This document shows positions 37,468-50,447 of a stretch of DNA of 64,000 nucleotides, piece after piece (within the stretch, counting starts at the first letter, position 1; each line of letters starts with the position of its first letter). Origin of the DNA: Gymnogyps californianus. Its lineage: Eukaryota; Chordata; Aves; Accipitriformes; Cathartidae. The stretch covers positions 32,529,502 through 32,593,501 of the forward strand of contig NC_059477.1 in NCBI RefSeq assembly GCF_018139145.2, given 5' to 3'. The position numbers and the translations under genes were made by a program. A model generated the notes under the pieces. The model saw nothing but the letters and a program-made list of their open reading frames with translations. It did not search any database and was not told the origin of the DNA.

Positions 37468-40400
37468 GTGAGCACATCTTTTCTGGATCCCTCCAGCCCA
37501 GCATGAGCACTGCCTGCCACATCCTGGTCCTTATGGCGCTACACTCACGAGGGACCAGTTTCATGTTTGGACTTGGTAGTACTTAAATTAGCTCTCCTGC
37601 TCAGAAACGGGCTGTATGTGGAACAGGGCTATCCAGTAATACTTAGTGTTGGAAACTGACCCATGTTGATTTTTCTTCATATTCTGAGAGACAGGTAAAT
37701 GGGCAGCACAGGTGGGATGAAATGCAGCTTCTCAGCTCCAGCCCAGACCTGTGCTGTCTCAGCATTCAGTTCAGGGATCCTGCTTTGGGTTCAAGGTCAG
37801 TGAATAACATTAATTCCTGTTTGTAGGGAGCACTCAGACCTGTAAATCACTGGTGTTTCATTTGCAATCCCAATCAACTTGCAGTTAAAAGTACCATTGA
37901 TGCTGCATTTACATTATAACTCAGATGCTCAAAGATGCCCTGCCATCCTGTACAAAGATTTACAGCCTTCATTCAGGAGACAAATCTTGAGGACCTGGGG
38001 GTGGATGAGGACTAGACAATATGGAAAAGGCTTTGAGAATGGCTTGGATGATATTGTTTCTGGTGTGAATTATAACTTGTCAGGGAGAGAGGGAAGCAAA
38101 AGTCTGAAGTGATCATAATCTTGCATGAAGTCACTCAAATTGGCCGCATAAACCCGGGGTATTTCCAGTGCCAGCGTTTCTGATGATTGCAAACCATTCA
38201 GGCTGGTTTTGGTGATCTTCCCTGTTGCAGTGAGAAAACCTGCATCAAAAATAGCTGGCCCCCTTGTTTGCAGTCTTTGCTTTTTGTTTCCTTCGTCTCC
38301 ACAATAATGCTGACTGCAGAGGGGAGGAGAGTAGCAGCGAGGCCGTTAGGTGCCTGGACTCTTTCTCCCTGGCTCTCCCTCCGGGTGCTGGAGTGGGGCC
38401 TGTGAGGATGAGACTTGTCACCCTGCTGAGCTATGGAGATGCCTGGCCAGGCACGAAAAGCTTTCGCCTTGACTAATGGTTGGCGTGAAATGTCTTCCCG
38501 TGTAGCAACAGTTAAATGGTCCAGGGATCATGAGTCCAGCAGTGACTTGGGCAAATGATTTGTGGCTCTATAAACCCTAAACTTGCTGACCAACGACATG
38601 AAAATCCAGGACTTCGAGGGAAGTTTGTGAGACACCAAAAGTCTTGTGTGAAAACCCAAGACTATCCCCGCAGTACTTGCATGCAGGACTACTTTACCTC
38701 ACACTCGTGTCTCATTCTGAATGTCCTGAAATGTTTTACGTGGTTGTTGTCTTTCACTGCTCCGAAGAGGGGAACATAGTCATAAAAACACAGCGTACCT
38801 GCAGACTTGTTTGTGACACAAAGCTGAACCAGGTGCCCTGGGGAAATGAAAGGGAGGAATTTATACAGGGACTGTACTGGAATTTAGTTCTTGGCTCCTG
38901 CTGCTGCTTCGCGTGGAAATGACTGCAGGATTATTTGGTAATTCATGGAATATTTAATAATGACAACCTGTCTGGATCGTTTATATAGACCCTTCCACTG
39001 ACGGTGCCTGCATTCAGCTCTGAGCCAGAGGGTCTCGCACCAAATCATCAGCTCGTTAGGTGCTGTCCTGGGCCAAGCTTGCCTTGTGGGAGGGCATTAA
39101 ACAAGCAGCACCAACACGATCCCCCAGGGTTTTGCGCCACAATCCACTGCAGGCAAGGAACAGCTCGCTTCTCGCAGACTCACCAGCCTCCAGACTTGTA
39201 TCTGCTTAAAATGTTCCTGTTCCTGACACAGCTAGCCAGATAGCGGTCCTAGGATTTACACCTCCTCTCCATGGTCTCCAAATGCAATGACTATGGGCAA
39301 CAATTGTCAGGGGCTTTTGTAGATAGAATGCTCTGAACTGCTAGTGTCTTATTGCAATAGCCCCAGCATCACCCTCCAGCCCAGAGTTTAAGTACTGCCC
39401 AGTCTTCCCCTGGGTTGTTGTAATAAAGCAGCTTAAGAAAAGGATTTGAGCACTTCAACTGATGGCTAGGTTCTTTTTAATTAAAATGGAATAACTTCCC
39501 AGAGTATGCTTTGAGCACAGAAGAGAAAATGTTTGCCAAAATAGAAAAATCAAATAGCTGGACTTAGCAAGATTAAAAAAAAAAAATTGTTCTGTAGTTA
39601 GCACAGACTCTGGGAGCACATTGCATTTGTAATCAGGCTTCCTCAAGGAAAAGGAGAGTTTTATTGAGTCTCCTTCAGAGTTTTATACTACAGTTAATTT
39701 TAACGATAACAGTACAGTAAAGTTGTCAAGGGGGTTCTCCTTACACCAGCAGAATTTATCAGCACACACAAAAAAATCTCAGCTGAACATCTCAGTTACA
39801 TAGTTTATTTTTTTTCTTATCTGCTATGGCTCACCAGCTTGTTTTTTAGTCCACGATTTGACAGGAAAGCTGCAGAGAACAAACAAGCTCCTTCAGACAG
39901 GGGCTATACCATGCTTTGTGTTTCAGTGTTGTGGATGCTCCACACCTGGACCACGCCGAGCAGCAGGGCAGAACGGGCAGGGAAGTGACACTGGCTGCCG
40001 CCTGCTCCAGAGCAGGCACAACAGGGCCTGCCTGCACAGCCATGTAATCTCAGAGGAGCACTCGAGCTTTCAGAAGTGCACTTAATTTCAGAGTTGAAAT
40101 ACAGCTCTAACTAGCTGGGCATGGATTCATCCAGCCTAAATGCTGTCTGGGGCTCTGTGCCTGGCGCTTCCCCTTGGCTGGCTCAGCCGGCAGCGAGCAG
40201 CAGGTGCAGGGCTCTGCATCCACATCCCTGCGCCGTGGGAGAGTTGAGGGGCGGGTAATGTTGGGATTTTTTCCTGGAACTGGTTCTTGATTTCTTCCAG
40301 TGATCTCATGTATGAGCTAGACTGAACCCAAGCAAAGTTCATGTGTATGTGGGTCTAAACAGCACCTGAAAATCCCCTTCCAGCACTCAAAAGCAGAGAG

Positions 40401-40922
40401 ATGGCCTGAGCAGTCGGGGGCACGGTGCATCCTGGCCATCGCGGTCTGATTGCTTCCATTGCTGACCTCGTGGAAGCAGATTAAGCAGGGGGTTGGCGGG
40501 GGGGAGGCTTTGGCCACCTACTTGTTGCCTAAACCCTAATAAAATCTTGGCTTTGCCTGGGTGGTTCACTGTGTTGCTTCCAGGAATGGCTTTGGGAACC
40601 ATTAGGGAGTGAGCTACAGGCCAGAGACTGATTTCTGTATTCTGAGAAGGAGATGAGCGCAGAGAGGAAATAAAACAGGTTGTAGATTATTTTAGCTGGT
40701 TTTTTCAGTGAGAGGTGGTGAAATATTTTGGAAGCTGGGCTTATAGTCTTTCCTAGGAAACACAGATGTTGTTTTAGAAGAGTGGTTTAACTTGGGATGT
40801 TGTTCAGCTGCTTGATTATATTTATAGTGGATTTTCTATTGATCAGTGCAATACGGGAGGAAGCGTATGAGGCTCGCAGGAGAGGGAGGGGAGTGTGTTA
40901 CCGTGTTCCCTTCCTGTGCATG

Positions 40923-40955
40923 AAGCTTTTCATACACTTAGGCTATGAAAAGCTT
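40923..40955. repeat. Perfect 12-bp inverted repeat with a 9-base loop
   Basis: AAGCTTTTCATA at 40923-40934 is exactly complementary in reverse to TATGAAAAGCTT at 40944-40955, separated by CACTTAGGC. The arms are not flanked by a target duplication and no U-run follows. No RNA family is recognised. Confidence 0.85.
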
Positions 40956-43900
40956 GTTAGTTGACTAATGCCGTGGGTCTCGCTGAAAGCATTTGCCCTT
41001 TCCCCACGTCCCACCCAGAAGAGTTTCTCAGGATCCTTCCCGGCACTTCCCGTTCCCCAGAGGGCTCAGAAGAGCGGCAGCGCGTGGGCTCCCGCCTGTC
41101 ACCCAGGTACCGTCTGCTCATCTGCCGAGGCAGGAGCACAAAGGAGGAGGCTGGCCAGGTTTCTGAGAGGGTGGTTGAGCATGGAGGAATCAACAGCAAA
41201 AGGCAGCAGGGTGTAATAAGCCGGTGAGCTGCTGCAGCTGTGACAAGCTGAGCTCCCAACGCGTGTTCAGCAAAGTGGGAGGTTTTTCTGTGGACTTTGG
41301 GCAACAAAAGGCATGGGGCAGGGAGAAGTGGATGCGGTAACAGTTTGGCCATCTTCATCCTTCAAAAGCCCGCTGTCCCCAACTCCACATGTCTCAGAAG
41401 TAGCCTCATGAGCTGGGTCACAGCGACGTCTGAGCCTGGCTGAGAGCCTGAAGGAAAAAGAGAGAGAGATTTCCCGAAAGGTCTTTCAGAGGAGGAATTT
41501 CAGTGTAAATAGATCAGATGAAAAGACAACTTTGCAATTAGGTTTCACTAAATTTAGGCCAGCAGGATGAATCAAAGAGGAAGGCTCAGAGGGGAAGACA
41601 CTGACTTTCCCAAAAACTTGTCTGAAGACACCAGAGGTCACTTAGTGCCAGAGGTACACGGGACCACATGTGGAGGGGCATGTTTTTTCTTTTCTGCGAT
41701 GGATGCACTACACTCTTCAGAGAAAGGGTTAAAATGAGACCCCAGGGCCCTCTGGGCACTGGAAGAGTTCAGATCCAGGTTTCAAGGGGTCTCAAATGCT
41801 GATTTGTGGACACTGGAATTTGTATTGGATTGGGAACAGAACTAACCAAAATATTTAATTTTTGAATGATGTAAACATTTTGTATTTGCACAAGAAGTTT
41901 TTATTTAAATTAAAAGTTTCCATTCTCCTCTTCCTCTGGAATGGAAATTTCAAATGAAACATCAACAATTGTTCTCTATTTTGTTACAGAAAAATGTCTT
42001 CCATTTTACACCATTCCCTGATGTAGTTTGAAATCAACGGAAATTCCAAAAAGAGGAAATATGCTATTAGAAAAACATAGCATTGCTTGACTATTGAATT
42101 TTCCTAGTGTTTTTGGGCCATCATGCTTTCATCTAGAATTTGCTGCTGCGTTGATGCAGACTTTTCTTTGAAGAAGAAAATGAGGAAGTTTAGACTGTAA
42201 AGTTTCCAGGTCTTTTGATGAGGTCTGAGCCTCCTGGGTTTTTTTGTTTCAGGGTTTTTTTTTCCTTTTGTTTTTCAAGAATATTAGGTCATTTTTGAGG
42301 ACAGAGAAGAGCCTTTACCTATAGTGGCCGTTTAGATATCTTCATCGGGACGCTAAGGTTAAAGCAGAAATCAAAATGTTTCCTGGGATTTCTGATTTCA
42401 TTTACAGGTTGTAAATGTAGTGTGCAGAATCAGTTGCCATATTTCTTTCCGTATGTTTTAACTGTAGCCATGGACTAAATTAAACAATTTCTGTGGAGAA
42501 TGTCTAGTCACTGCCAGCAGTTACTGTCCTGGCGCTTGGACACCAGCAGCTTGCCAAGATCCACCAATATCTCCTTAGAGCAGGGAGATTTCTCCTTTAT
42601 GTACTTCCTTAATTAGCGTGTGTGAGAGTAGTGATGCAACCTGTGCTGTCTTGTGGAGAGGCAGAAAGGTTCAAGTGCCTTACAAAACTGCACAAAAAAT
42701 CAACCCAATCAAAATTTCTATCCAAAAAGGCTCGCAAGAACTTGTGGGATCACGAGTCATTGATTGGGTGTCATCCAAACGCGCTGGACTCTGACCACCT
42801 CCTGGTCAATGGGTCCCTGCATCCTGTCACATAGGTATAGCTTCTCAATTGATGATAGGGACTTTCAAAATAACAATAAGAGGAAGGAACTGAGCCTGTG
42901 AAGCAAGAAGGTCTGTATACATCCCATCCTGTTTCAGCTCACAGGATTTTCTCGTCCTTAAAGACACAGTGAGCTCCATATGTTTCTCAGCAAAGGTCTC
43001 GTCTTCATTTATGCAGGCAGTCGAGAGTTGTCCTTACATAGAAATCAAGGCTGGGAGCTTATAAATCAATATAAGGACCCAGGGAGGTGACTGTAGCACC
43101 TGAGATGATTAATACGATAACAACGAACCATTTTGGTCATTTTGCAGTAAGGCATGCTCTTCTGTCCCACTAATGAGACTTGTCACCTCTGAAAACTTCC
43201 TCATTTCTGTGAAAGTACTTTGGTCCATAAGCTTATGTTTTTTTCCTAAGGAATCAATTTTAACTGACAAGAAGCACTGAAATTCACAACTGGACATCCT
43301 GTCTGTATTAGCAATGGTTGGGTTTTTTTAATACTTTTTTTGTGGGAAAGTATAGGCTATTTGAAATGGAAATACTTTGCTGGAATGTGCAATTTCAGAA
43401 ACATTTTCATCTGCCAGTGTTTTCCAGCTCTAGGCTGAATTTCTTCTTAAAACCAGAGGGGAAAAAGACTTCCTAATAGCATTTATGTAAGTCCAATAGC
43501 TTGAACTCTCCCCTGAACTTTCATTAATTTACAGGATCCTCTACTTTGCTGTAGCTGTCGAGGTCTTACCTGCTGGGGATGTGGCAAACCTGAGCAGCCA
43601 GTTATATGAAATCAATTTATCACGTTTCACTTTGCTGATGAACATCAGAAACTTTGCTATTGCTGTCTCTCTGTGCTTATCTCAAATGAGGAATACAAAC
43701 AGTGTGTGATCAGGGTGAATATGGCCTCTCTTTGTTTCTCCTTATTCTGTACACCTTCTAACGTCATGCCCAGTGATGTGAGTTTGGAGTGTGTCAGTAC
43801 CGCCATCAGCAGCGTGACTGGCGTTGCCACGTGCTGTTTTGTTCCCTTCCCTTCTCCAAGGGCAAGAGGATGTGCAGTGGGGTGTTTTGTTTTAGATTTG

Positions 43901-46249
43901 GGGTTTATTTTGTTCAATTTCTCTACTGTTTTTTGAATATATACAGCTATTCCCATACATCTGTGATAGAGGAGGTGAGATCAAAAAAACCAATTTGCAG
44001 CTGAGGCAAAAGTCAGCGAGGTTTGCATAGGTGTGAGTAAGGGTCAGTGTTGAAGAGGAGGGTACTGGTGCTCCCTTGATACTTCACAGCAAACCAGCTT
44101 CTTCCAGAGGAAGAAATGGGCTCCTTTGGACTCTCTCTGGAAGTTTTGCTTTCTACACAAAGAAGCTCTTCCTTCGTTTTAATGAGTCTCACTTGTCCTT
44201 AGTTTTGCTTTGCTGGGGCAATAACTTTCTCCATGGGAAATGAGATAATTTTCCCAGTGGCTTGTTGTCAAGTAAACATTTAAAATTAAAGAAGTACCCC
44301 AAAATACTTGCATAAATCCGCGAAGGTGTATTACAAGCCACAACAGGTGGTCTCTTTGAATCTATGCAGTGGCTCTGGATGACTGCGGAACAAATCTACC
44401 TGGGGGGAAATGGGATCCTCCAGTGGCTGTGCTGAGCATCCCGTCTACAGCCTCTGATCTGCTCTGCCAAGGGATCTTCTGGTGGGAACATACAGCCTTG
44501 TTTTTGGAGTCATTAACCCTCAGTGTAATGTTGCAAATGTTGGCCATTAGGATTTGATTCAGGCAATTGACTCGGGGATATGGGATGCTGCAAAGAAGAA
44601 CACACTGGAGGATCAGGCCCTGGTGACTGCATTGCAGCTGTGTTAATTTGCAGGTGGGCTTGTTGTGGGAGCTTAAATTTCCATCACTGTTGCACTAGAA
44701 TCATCTGCTTTGGAACCAACTGAATTTGAGGGTGGTCATATGGATAGTCCTATATATGACCCTTACAACAAATTAGTCCCTCTTGAAGCTGGAGGAGTTT
44801 TAGTATAGAGGTCTGTTCACAGGAGGTCTGGTAGCAAGCAGACTCTCACAGAGCTCAGCTATGGCAGGGAAAGGAATATTATTTTAAGACTCTGGACACC
44901 AGTTCCTTCAGAGTTTGCTTTTCTAGGAAGTCTGTCAATTAGATTTAGAAATCCAGAGCGTATTGTTTGTCATTTTATCGAGGTGCCTGACATCAGCTGA
45001 GCTCATTCTGTCTCCTAGTTCTCTTCATTATAATTCATTTTTTCACCATATTTTGGACTGAAATACCTTTTGAGGAGTATTTCAGCTCCTCTGGAAACTC
45101 ACTTATGGTCTCAGCAGAGTCTGCAACATCAAGATTGATCAGCTTATGATCTGCAGGGATCAGATGAAGCAGCATGTTCATCTGAACTGCAGTAGACATC
45201 TGAACAGAGGCCAGAGACACTCTGTACTACTCATGTCTCTGTTGCTGCTGTGTTGCAGGACCTTAGACAAGGTACTCAGGAGCCGTTACATGTGTGGACA
45301 TTTGTCTGTGTCTGGTTAATCCTTGTGAATTCATGCTTATCAAGAGAGTGCAAAAGGAAGCAGAGGGCTTGAATCCCTTAAATATAGATAAATGCAAGCA
45401 GATAAGTATCATGGTAGAATGGCTGATAGAACTGGAGAGATGCAGCTTGAAAACAGAGGTTGATAAAATCATTGTCTGTTGTATACAAGAAGTCTGCATT
45501 AAAGGAAACTGATAATTTCCTGTCCTAAACAGGATTACACAAAGCTGGAATTTCATCTTTTTGTGTATTATCAGGGATGGATGTGCCTCAGGACTTCAAA
45601 TTGGGAAGGCCTGTACACAGATTTCACATTAACACTCTAGGTTGGCCAACATCTTGACTTAACTGTGGGCAGTTGGAGCCACCATAGGCAGAAACATTTG
45701 GGCCCACCACTGAGAGGATTAAGATGTCAGTGCAGGCAGCTACCAGGGCAGGGATCTTGTGGCTGGAGTCCCTTTTCTTTTGGCTGCAGGCTTGACCAGA
45801 GAAGTGGTCATCAGAAGGTCACTGACTATGCTGCCTGCTTCTATGCACATTTTCTGAGGTTTCTTTAATGTTTTCTTTTAATGTAGTGTGCATCACGATG
45901 TCTTGTGCCATCACTGCAACATCCCCTGTACGATCTGTGGAGGAAAAATGATGTAATCCTGCTTCTGGGAACAAATGCTGAATTTAGCAATGGTTTCAGC
46001 ATAGGCTAGAAGAAAGGGAGATGGGAAGAACCAGCGAGCAAGCCACTGACAGGCAAGGCCATCAACAAAGCATTTTGTAGGAGGAATGCAAGACATATAT
46101 GGCTAAATATTTGTTCTCAGTGTACTTTGTGCCCTGAAGAACATGTGTTTTTCTGACTCCTTTTTCCAGAGCACTAATAACTAGACCATCTGTTTGCCTC
46201 TCTAAATCAGAGCAAAGCCCATGAAAACCCACCTTGAAAAACAATTAGA

Positions 46250-46325
46250 AATTATCAGCTGTTTGTTTTAGCATTTAATAACTGTAATTAGCAAACCTAA
46301 TGACATGTTTGATTATTGCATCCCA
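46250..46325. promoter_or_regulatory. Homeodomain-site-rich stretch, possible conserved noncoding element
   Basis: ATTATCAGCTGTTTGTTTTA, TTAATAACTGTAATTAGC and CCTAATGACATGTTTGATTA hold TAATTA, TAATGA, a CAGCTG E-box and a forkhead-like TGTTTGTTTT in 70 bases. Function is inferred from motif density alone. Confidence 0.25.
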
Positions 46326-46584
46326 TGTCTGTGAGCCTAGTGGGAGGCAGGAGATGGGACATATTGATTAGAGCAATTGAGACTCTTTACTTCCTTCCAT
46401 TTTTTCTTTTCTTTTAAAACAATATGCTGGGTAGTTCTCTGAAGAGACTGTGCATGTAAAATTGGTGTTGAGATCATGGCTGACTTGGGGCAAGATTAGC
46501 CTCCTTGGGTGGATTACTAACAAGCAGAGACAGAGTTTCTATAATGTTTTTATTTGCTGACTTTTAGCCTAAGCACTATGAAGC

Positions 46585-46722
46585 TCTAACACAGTGGACT
46601 AAGAGTCAGAAAACCTCATTTCTACTCCTGGTTCTTCAGGTGACTTGCTGTGGGATCTGGGCTGAATTTCTTCCCCTCTCCGTACCTCACTATTCCCCTC
46701 AGTAAAAAAGGAGATAATAATA
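46585..46722 (+). mobile_element. MIR-type core SINE, sense copy
   Basis: The order of blocks fits the amniote MIR consensus: CAGTGGACTAAGAGTCAG, TTTCTACTCCTGGTTC (tRNA-derived part with a worn B box), then ACTTGCTGTGGGATCTGGGC, TTCTTCCCCTCTCCGTACC, and AGTAAAAAAGGAGATAATAA matching the end 'TGTAAAATGGGGATAATAA'. This is a dead ancient SINE. MIR copies are scarce in birds but do persist. Divergence is too high to give exact ends. Confidence 0.75.
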
Positions 46723-47621
46723 AAGAAGAGGAAAAGTATAGACTCCCTGTACAGCCAATGCCAAAAGATTTTCTTCTCTTTTTTATTGGCTGTTGCTACC
46801 TGTCTGGAGGCTCTGTTAGAGGAGGTGAGGGTCCTAATATAGGCATGTTAGGTGTCTGAAGTTCGATGGTGGTAATATCCCGTTTAGTCTGCCTAGAAAA
46901 GCTGAGATTTGCGGTTACAAAGTGCAATGGAAAAGTGACAATATTATTAGTATTTAAGAGAGTAAACCACAGTTACTGAACTCTGCAAGGCTCATGGTGA
47001 ATTAAACATACCATGGTTTGTTCTGGAAGAAACCTGATGTTTCTTCATACAGACTCTTCATAAAATTGTAAATTATGCAGGCATTCATAAAAATCAGGGA
47101 TTGCTCGTGAATAATTTGGAAACAAGTGAAGTATTTTAATATGTATGATGCTCTAATAATAATTTCACCCTCTTGCTCAAAGCATAGAGCAGTACTTTTA
47201 TCACACATGAGAAAAATCTGTTTCTAAACCTCACGTTTCTTGAGATTTGCCCCATATCTCCTTGTTCTTCTGTGCCATAGGACTAGAAGGAATCGGTCCA
47301 GGCACTTATTTATCCTTCCATCATCCAGAAACCTCCAGCTGGGTCATCAAGTAACCTTCCTCCTCCAACCAGAATTAACTCATTTTCTCCAGCCTGTCCT
47401 GGTAACTTCTGACTCTGCGCTAGAGCCTTATTTATCCTGCTCCCCTGAGGACAGTTTAGATGAACTGTTGAGGGACAATTTTTATCCTGAAGCAAAGACA
47501 AGACAGGAATGTTCTGGACCCTGTTTCCTTTTCCGTAGCTGAAATCCTTGTGTTACTGTTAGTAAAAGGGTCAAGAATTTCCTGATTTAACTTTTTCAGC
47601 CTACCAGAATTTAGATAATTT

Positions 47622-47664
47622 TTTATTTATTTATTTATTTATTTACTTATTTATTTATTTATTT
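47622..47664 (+). repeat. (TTTA)n microsatellite
   Basis: About ten tetranucleotide units with one TTAC interruption near the middle. The length makes it likely to vary between individuals. No SINE or LINE body ends immediately before it. Confidence 0.9.
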
Positions 47665-48754
47665 CAGAGCTCGCTTTGGTGGAACTGTAGGTGGGAAAGG
47701 GGTCCTTGGCCAGAAACACAGTTTTTGGTTTACCAGGCTGAGGTGAATGGGCAGCATCAGAGCGACCAGGGCTGCTGGGCTGTAGGAAGTTCATGGCCCT
47801 TCCCAGGTGTTTCATATCCTGGGAGAGGATTATAACTCTGGGCTTGGATGTCTCCTGATCTCATCTCTTAGTCCTTTTCCACTTTGTAGAAATATTTAAA
47901 TAATAGGAGGAGGAGAGGGAGCCTGACTGAGTAGCGGGTAGCATGTTCTTCTGGGATGCAATTCAAGTTCAGGTCTCTGCTTCAGTGAATATCTGGAAGC
48001 TTTTGAAAGCCTTGGTTACATCTTGATATGATGGGAATTTTTTCAAAACCTTGAAAAGTTTCCTGTGTTGAAAAAATATTTCCCTCCAGCTTTAGTTACT
48101 ACATTGGTTTGCCATTCTATAGGCTGGCTTGCTTTTCTGTTGGACACATCATGCATGATATAAGGGTTTTGGCATTGTTACCATGTGTGAAATAATCTCA
48201 ACAAAGGGAGAATGTGCTTAAAATGAGGAAATTTTTTAATACATATATATGTATATAGGTCTGAAAAGAAAAATGAGCTTATTTCCTTGTAAATTGAATC
48301 CTTGTTACATTACACCCCCATTCTCATGCTATGTGGCAGAGGCATGGATCAGCCACGGTGCCACTGAATTCCCATGGACCTTCCTCACCTTCACTGTGTG
48401 AAGCGAAATGCAAACATCAGGCACAGAGATTTGGGTGGAGATGAGGCAGGACAGTTTTTGTACTCCATATGTACCCCTGGCTGCAGGAGGGCTCAAAATG
48501 AAGATGGCATCTCTTGTTTGCCTCTCCATTTGTACCCCTGGACAAATTGGACATGACCTGGCTCCAATGGAGAGTTGCACGATGTAGGCCTTCAGGTATA
48601 TAGCATTCACTGAAAACTATGGGAATTTCAATGCTGGCAAAGTGTAACACAGGGTAACACTGGCATCTCTGTCTGTATAGGTGAAGTTTACGTAACAGAC
48701 TTTGACTTGTACAGTCTGCAGTGCTCTAGAAAACTCTTTAGACAGGACTTAGCA

Positions 48755-48797
48755 ATTTTTTAAAAAATAATATATATTTTTTAAAATGTATATATAG
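48755..48797. repeat. AT-rich low-complexity tract
   Basis: TTTTTTAAAAAATAATATAT followed by ATTTTTTAAAATGTATATAT is composed almost only of A and T. TTTTTTAAAAAA is itself a short palindrome. Confidence 0.75.
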
Positions 48798-50245
48798 TAA
48801 CAACATTGCTATTTTTAGCTGTTTCTGTGTGACTCTAGTCATGTAGAGAGACACTTTGTGCTAGAAGGTGAGCTTGTACCTGTCGTGGCATCAACTGAAC
48901 GGACAGTTTCAGAATAAAATCGACAGGGGCTATGTTGTCAGATGGGAGCTGGATCCACAAGTGACTTCTCTGTTCTGCAAGCAGGGCCAGCTGGAAAACC
49001 TGTGCCTTGGGGGTACCTGCATGTATCTTATCAGTTTGGTTTCTGGTTTGTCCACCTGCAGAAACTCCTGCCATATGAGGCACCTCCTTGATTCCTGATC
49101 TAAATTCTGGCCAGACCAATTCTTTGTCCTGTGGTGATCCAGGATACTGTTTTTCCAAGCGCATATGTGCTCTCATGCAATCCTACTCTTAGAGCAGAGT
49201 CTCTTAGGACTCTTCCAACTGAATTAGGGTGTTTAGGACCCCTGCAGAAGTCATGGCCCCACAGAGTGCGGGCATCCTGTGTTCCGGAAGACAGAATGCA
49301 GCATGGATTGGTGCTGGAGATGTGTGTCCTTGTGTAGCTTTTTCTTCTTGTTGGCCAGGTAAATTAGTTCAGAGAAGCACGTGATCTTCCTTTCTCAGAA
49401 GTTATATTTCTGTTAAAGGGATTATACTTTCCATTGAAAAGCACAAACTCATCTGCATTTTTACAGCTTATTTGCAAGGTCCTTGCAGTTCTGTGCTAGC
49501 TTTTTGAATGGTGGTTTTGCTATGACTTTTTTTCCTAGATAACAGTGCAAACACATATCTAAAAACACACAATTCCTGAAAAAATCCTGTGATAATGTGT
49601 GAAGAAAGAACTAAACGTTGAGTGAGGCACTAGATTTCAGTTTCAAGCTTATTAAACTTTATTCACAGCAGAGAATAAAATAAGGTGCTGTAGAACAGAT
49701 TGTTTTCACCCCTATATTTGTGATTGTATAATTCAGGGTAGAGTCATTCCTTTATGGCTAAACCTGTTGACAATTCCTGTAAAAGATGAAGTGCCAGACA
49801 CTGGCAGTTTAAAAGGAGTGGATTTTAAGATAGGAAAGCTACAGGAAAAAAACAAACCAAAAATCATTCCAATTGCCAACAACACTCTCTAAATAGAAAG
49901 CATAGGAGGCATGAACTTCTAATCAAAATTTCAATTTCTAATGAATTGCCAGATAGATTAGAATGTCTTACTGCATAAACATTACTGGGATACATCGCTT
50001 CTAACTGGCGGGACATTGTAAACTATCTGGTAATGAACGATGCAACAAACTGAGTAACAGTGAAAAATACTTTCACTTTCTTGGTGTTGACCAGTTTAAA
50101 ACTATCCCCACAGTAAGATTTCATTAGCGTTGCCTGCTTGGATTGGCAGTTATATTAGATTTGATGGGATTAGGTGAAAGTCAGAAGAAATGCTAGTAGC
50201 AATTTTCCTTGTGTGTTGGGGTTGGGATTTTTTGGTTTTGGGTTG

Positions 50246-50262
50246 TTTTTTTTTTTTTTTTT
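50246..50262 (+). repeat. T homopolymer upstream of the second kalirin exon
   Basis: Seventeen T bases in a G/T-rich neighbourhood, ending about 185 bases before the exon at 50448. It is too far to serve as the polypyrimidine tract of that acceptor. Confidence 0.8.
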
Positions 50263-50414
50263 ATATTTCCCCCCTTTGGAGCTCCAGCAAATGCAAGCAC
50301 GTCTTCCTCAATTAGGCAAGCCTGAAAGCTACAAAGAGTGCACGGGCTCTTGAATGTGCTGTAGTTTATGTTTATCAATTCAGTGCACATAGTTTTTTTG
50401 ACGTGTGCTTCCTG

Positions 50415-50447
50415 CCTGATTTTCTAACAATCCTTTATTTTCCGCAG
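50415..50447 (+). other. KALRN: Splice acceptor region of the second kalirin exon seen
   Basis: TTTTCTAACAATCC supplies a near-consensus branch site with the adenosine at about 50427, twenty bases before the AG at 50446-50447. The tract between is pyrimidine rich (TCCTTTATTTTCCGCAG). A T17 homopolymer about 190 bases upstream is not part of the acceptor but could confuse short-read alignment at this exon. Confidence 0.8.

Larger units (their letters stand above)
37468..50447 (+). other. KALRN: Complete kalirin intron of 12,980 bp
   Basis: It is bounded by GTGAGC at 37468 and CCGCAG at 50447, and joins two phase-1 exon ends. It contains a perfect inverted repeat near 40923, a sense MIR copy near 46585, a (TTTA)n microsatellite at 47622, an AT-rich tract at 48755 and a T homopolymer at 50246. 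The stretches 37500-40900, 41000-46200 and 48800-50200 show no gene, no recognisable RNA and no repeat that I can name. Confidence 0.93.

Noticed and set aside
42622..42834. Lysine-rich 70-codon frame on the + strand
   Set aside because: Looked at as a possible retroposed gene fragment, but no family was recognised and there is no poly(A) tail or flanking duplication.
47230..47540. Possible antisense old CR1 (TTTTCTCCAGCCTGTCCTGG)
   Set aside because: Individual words resemble antisense CR1, but order and spacing could not be confirmed by eye.
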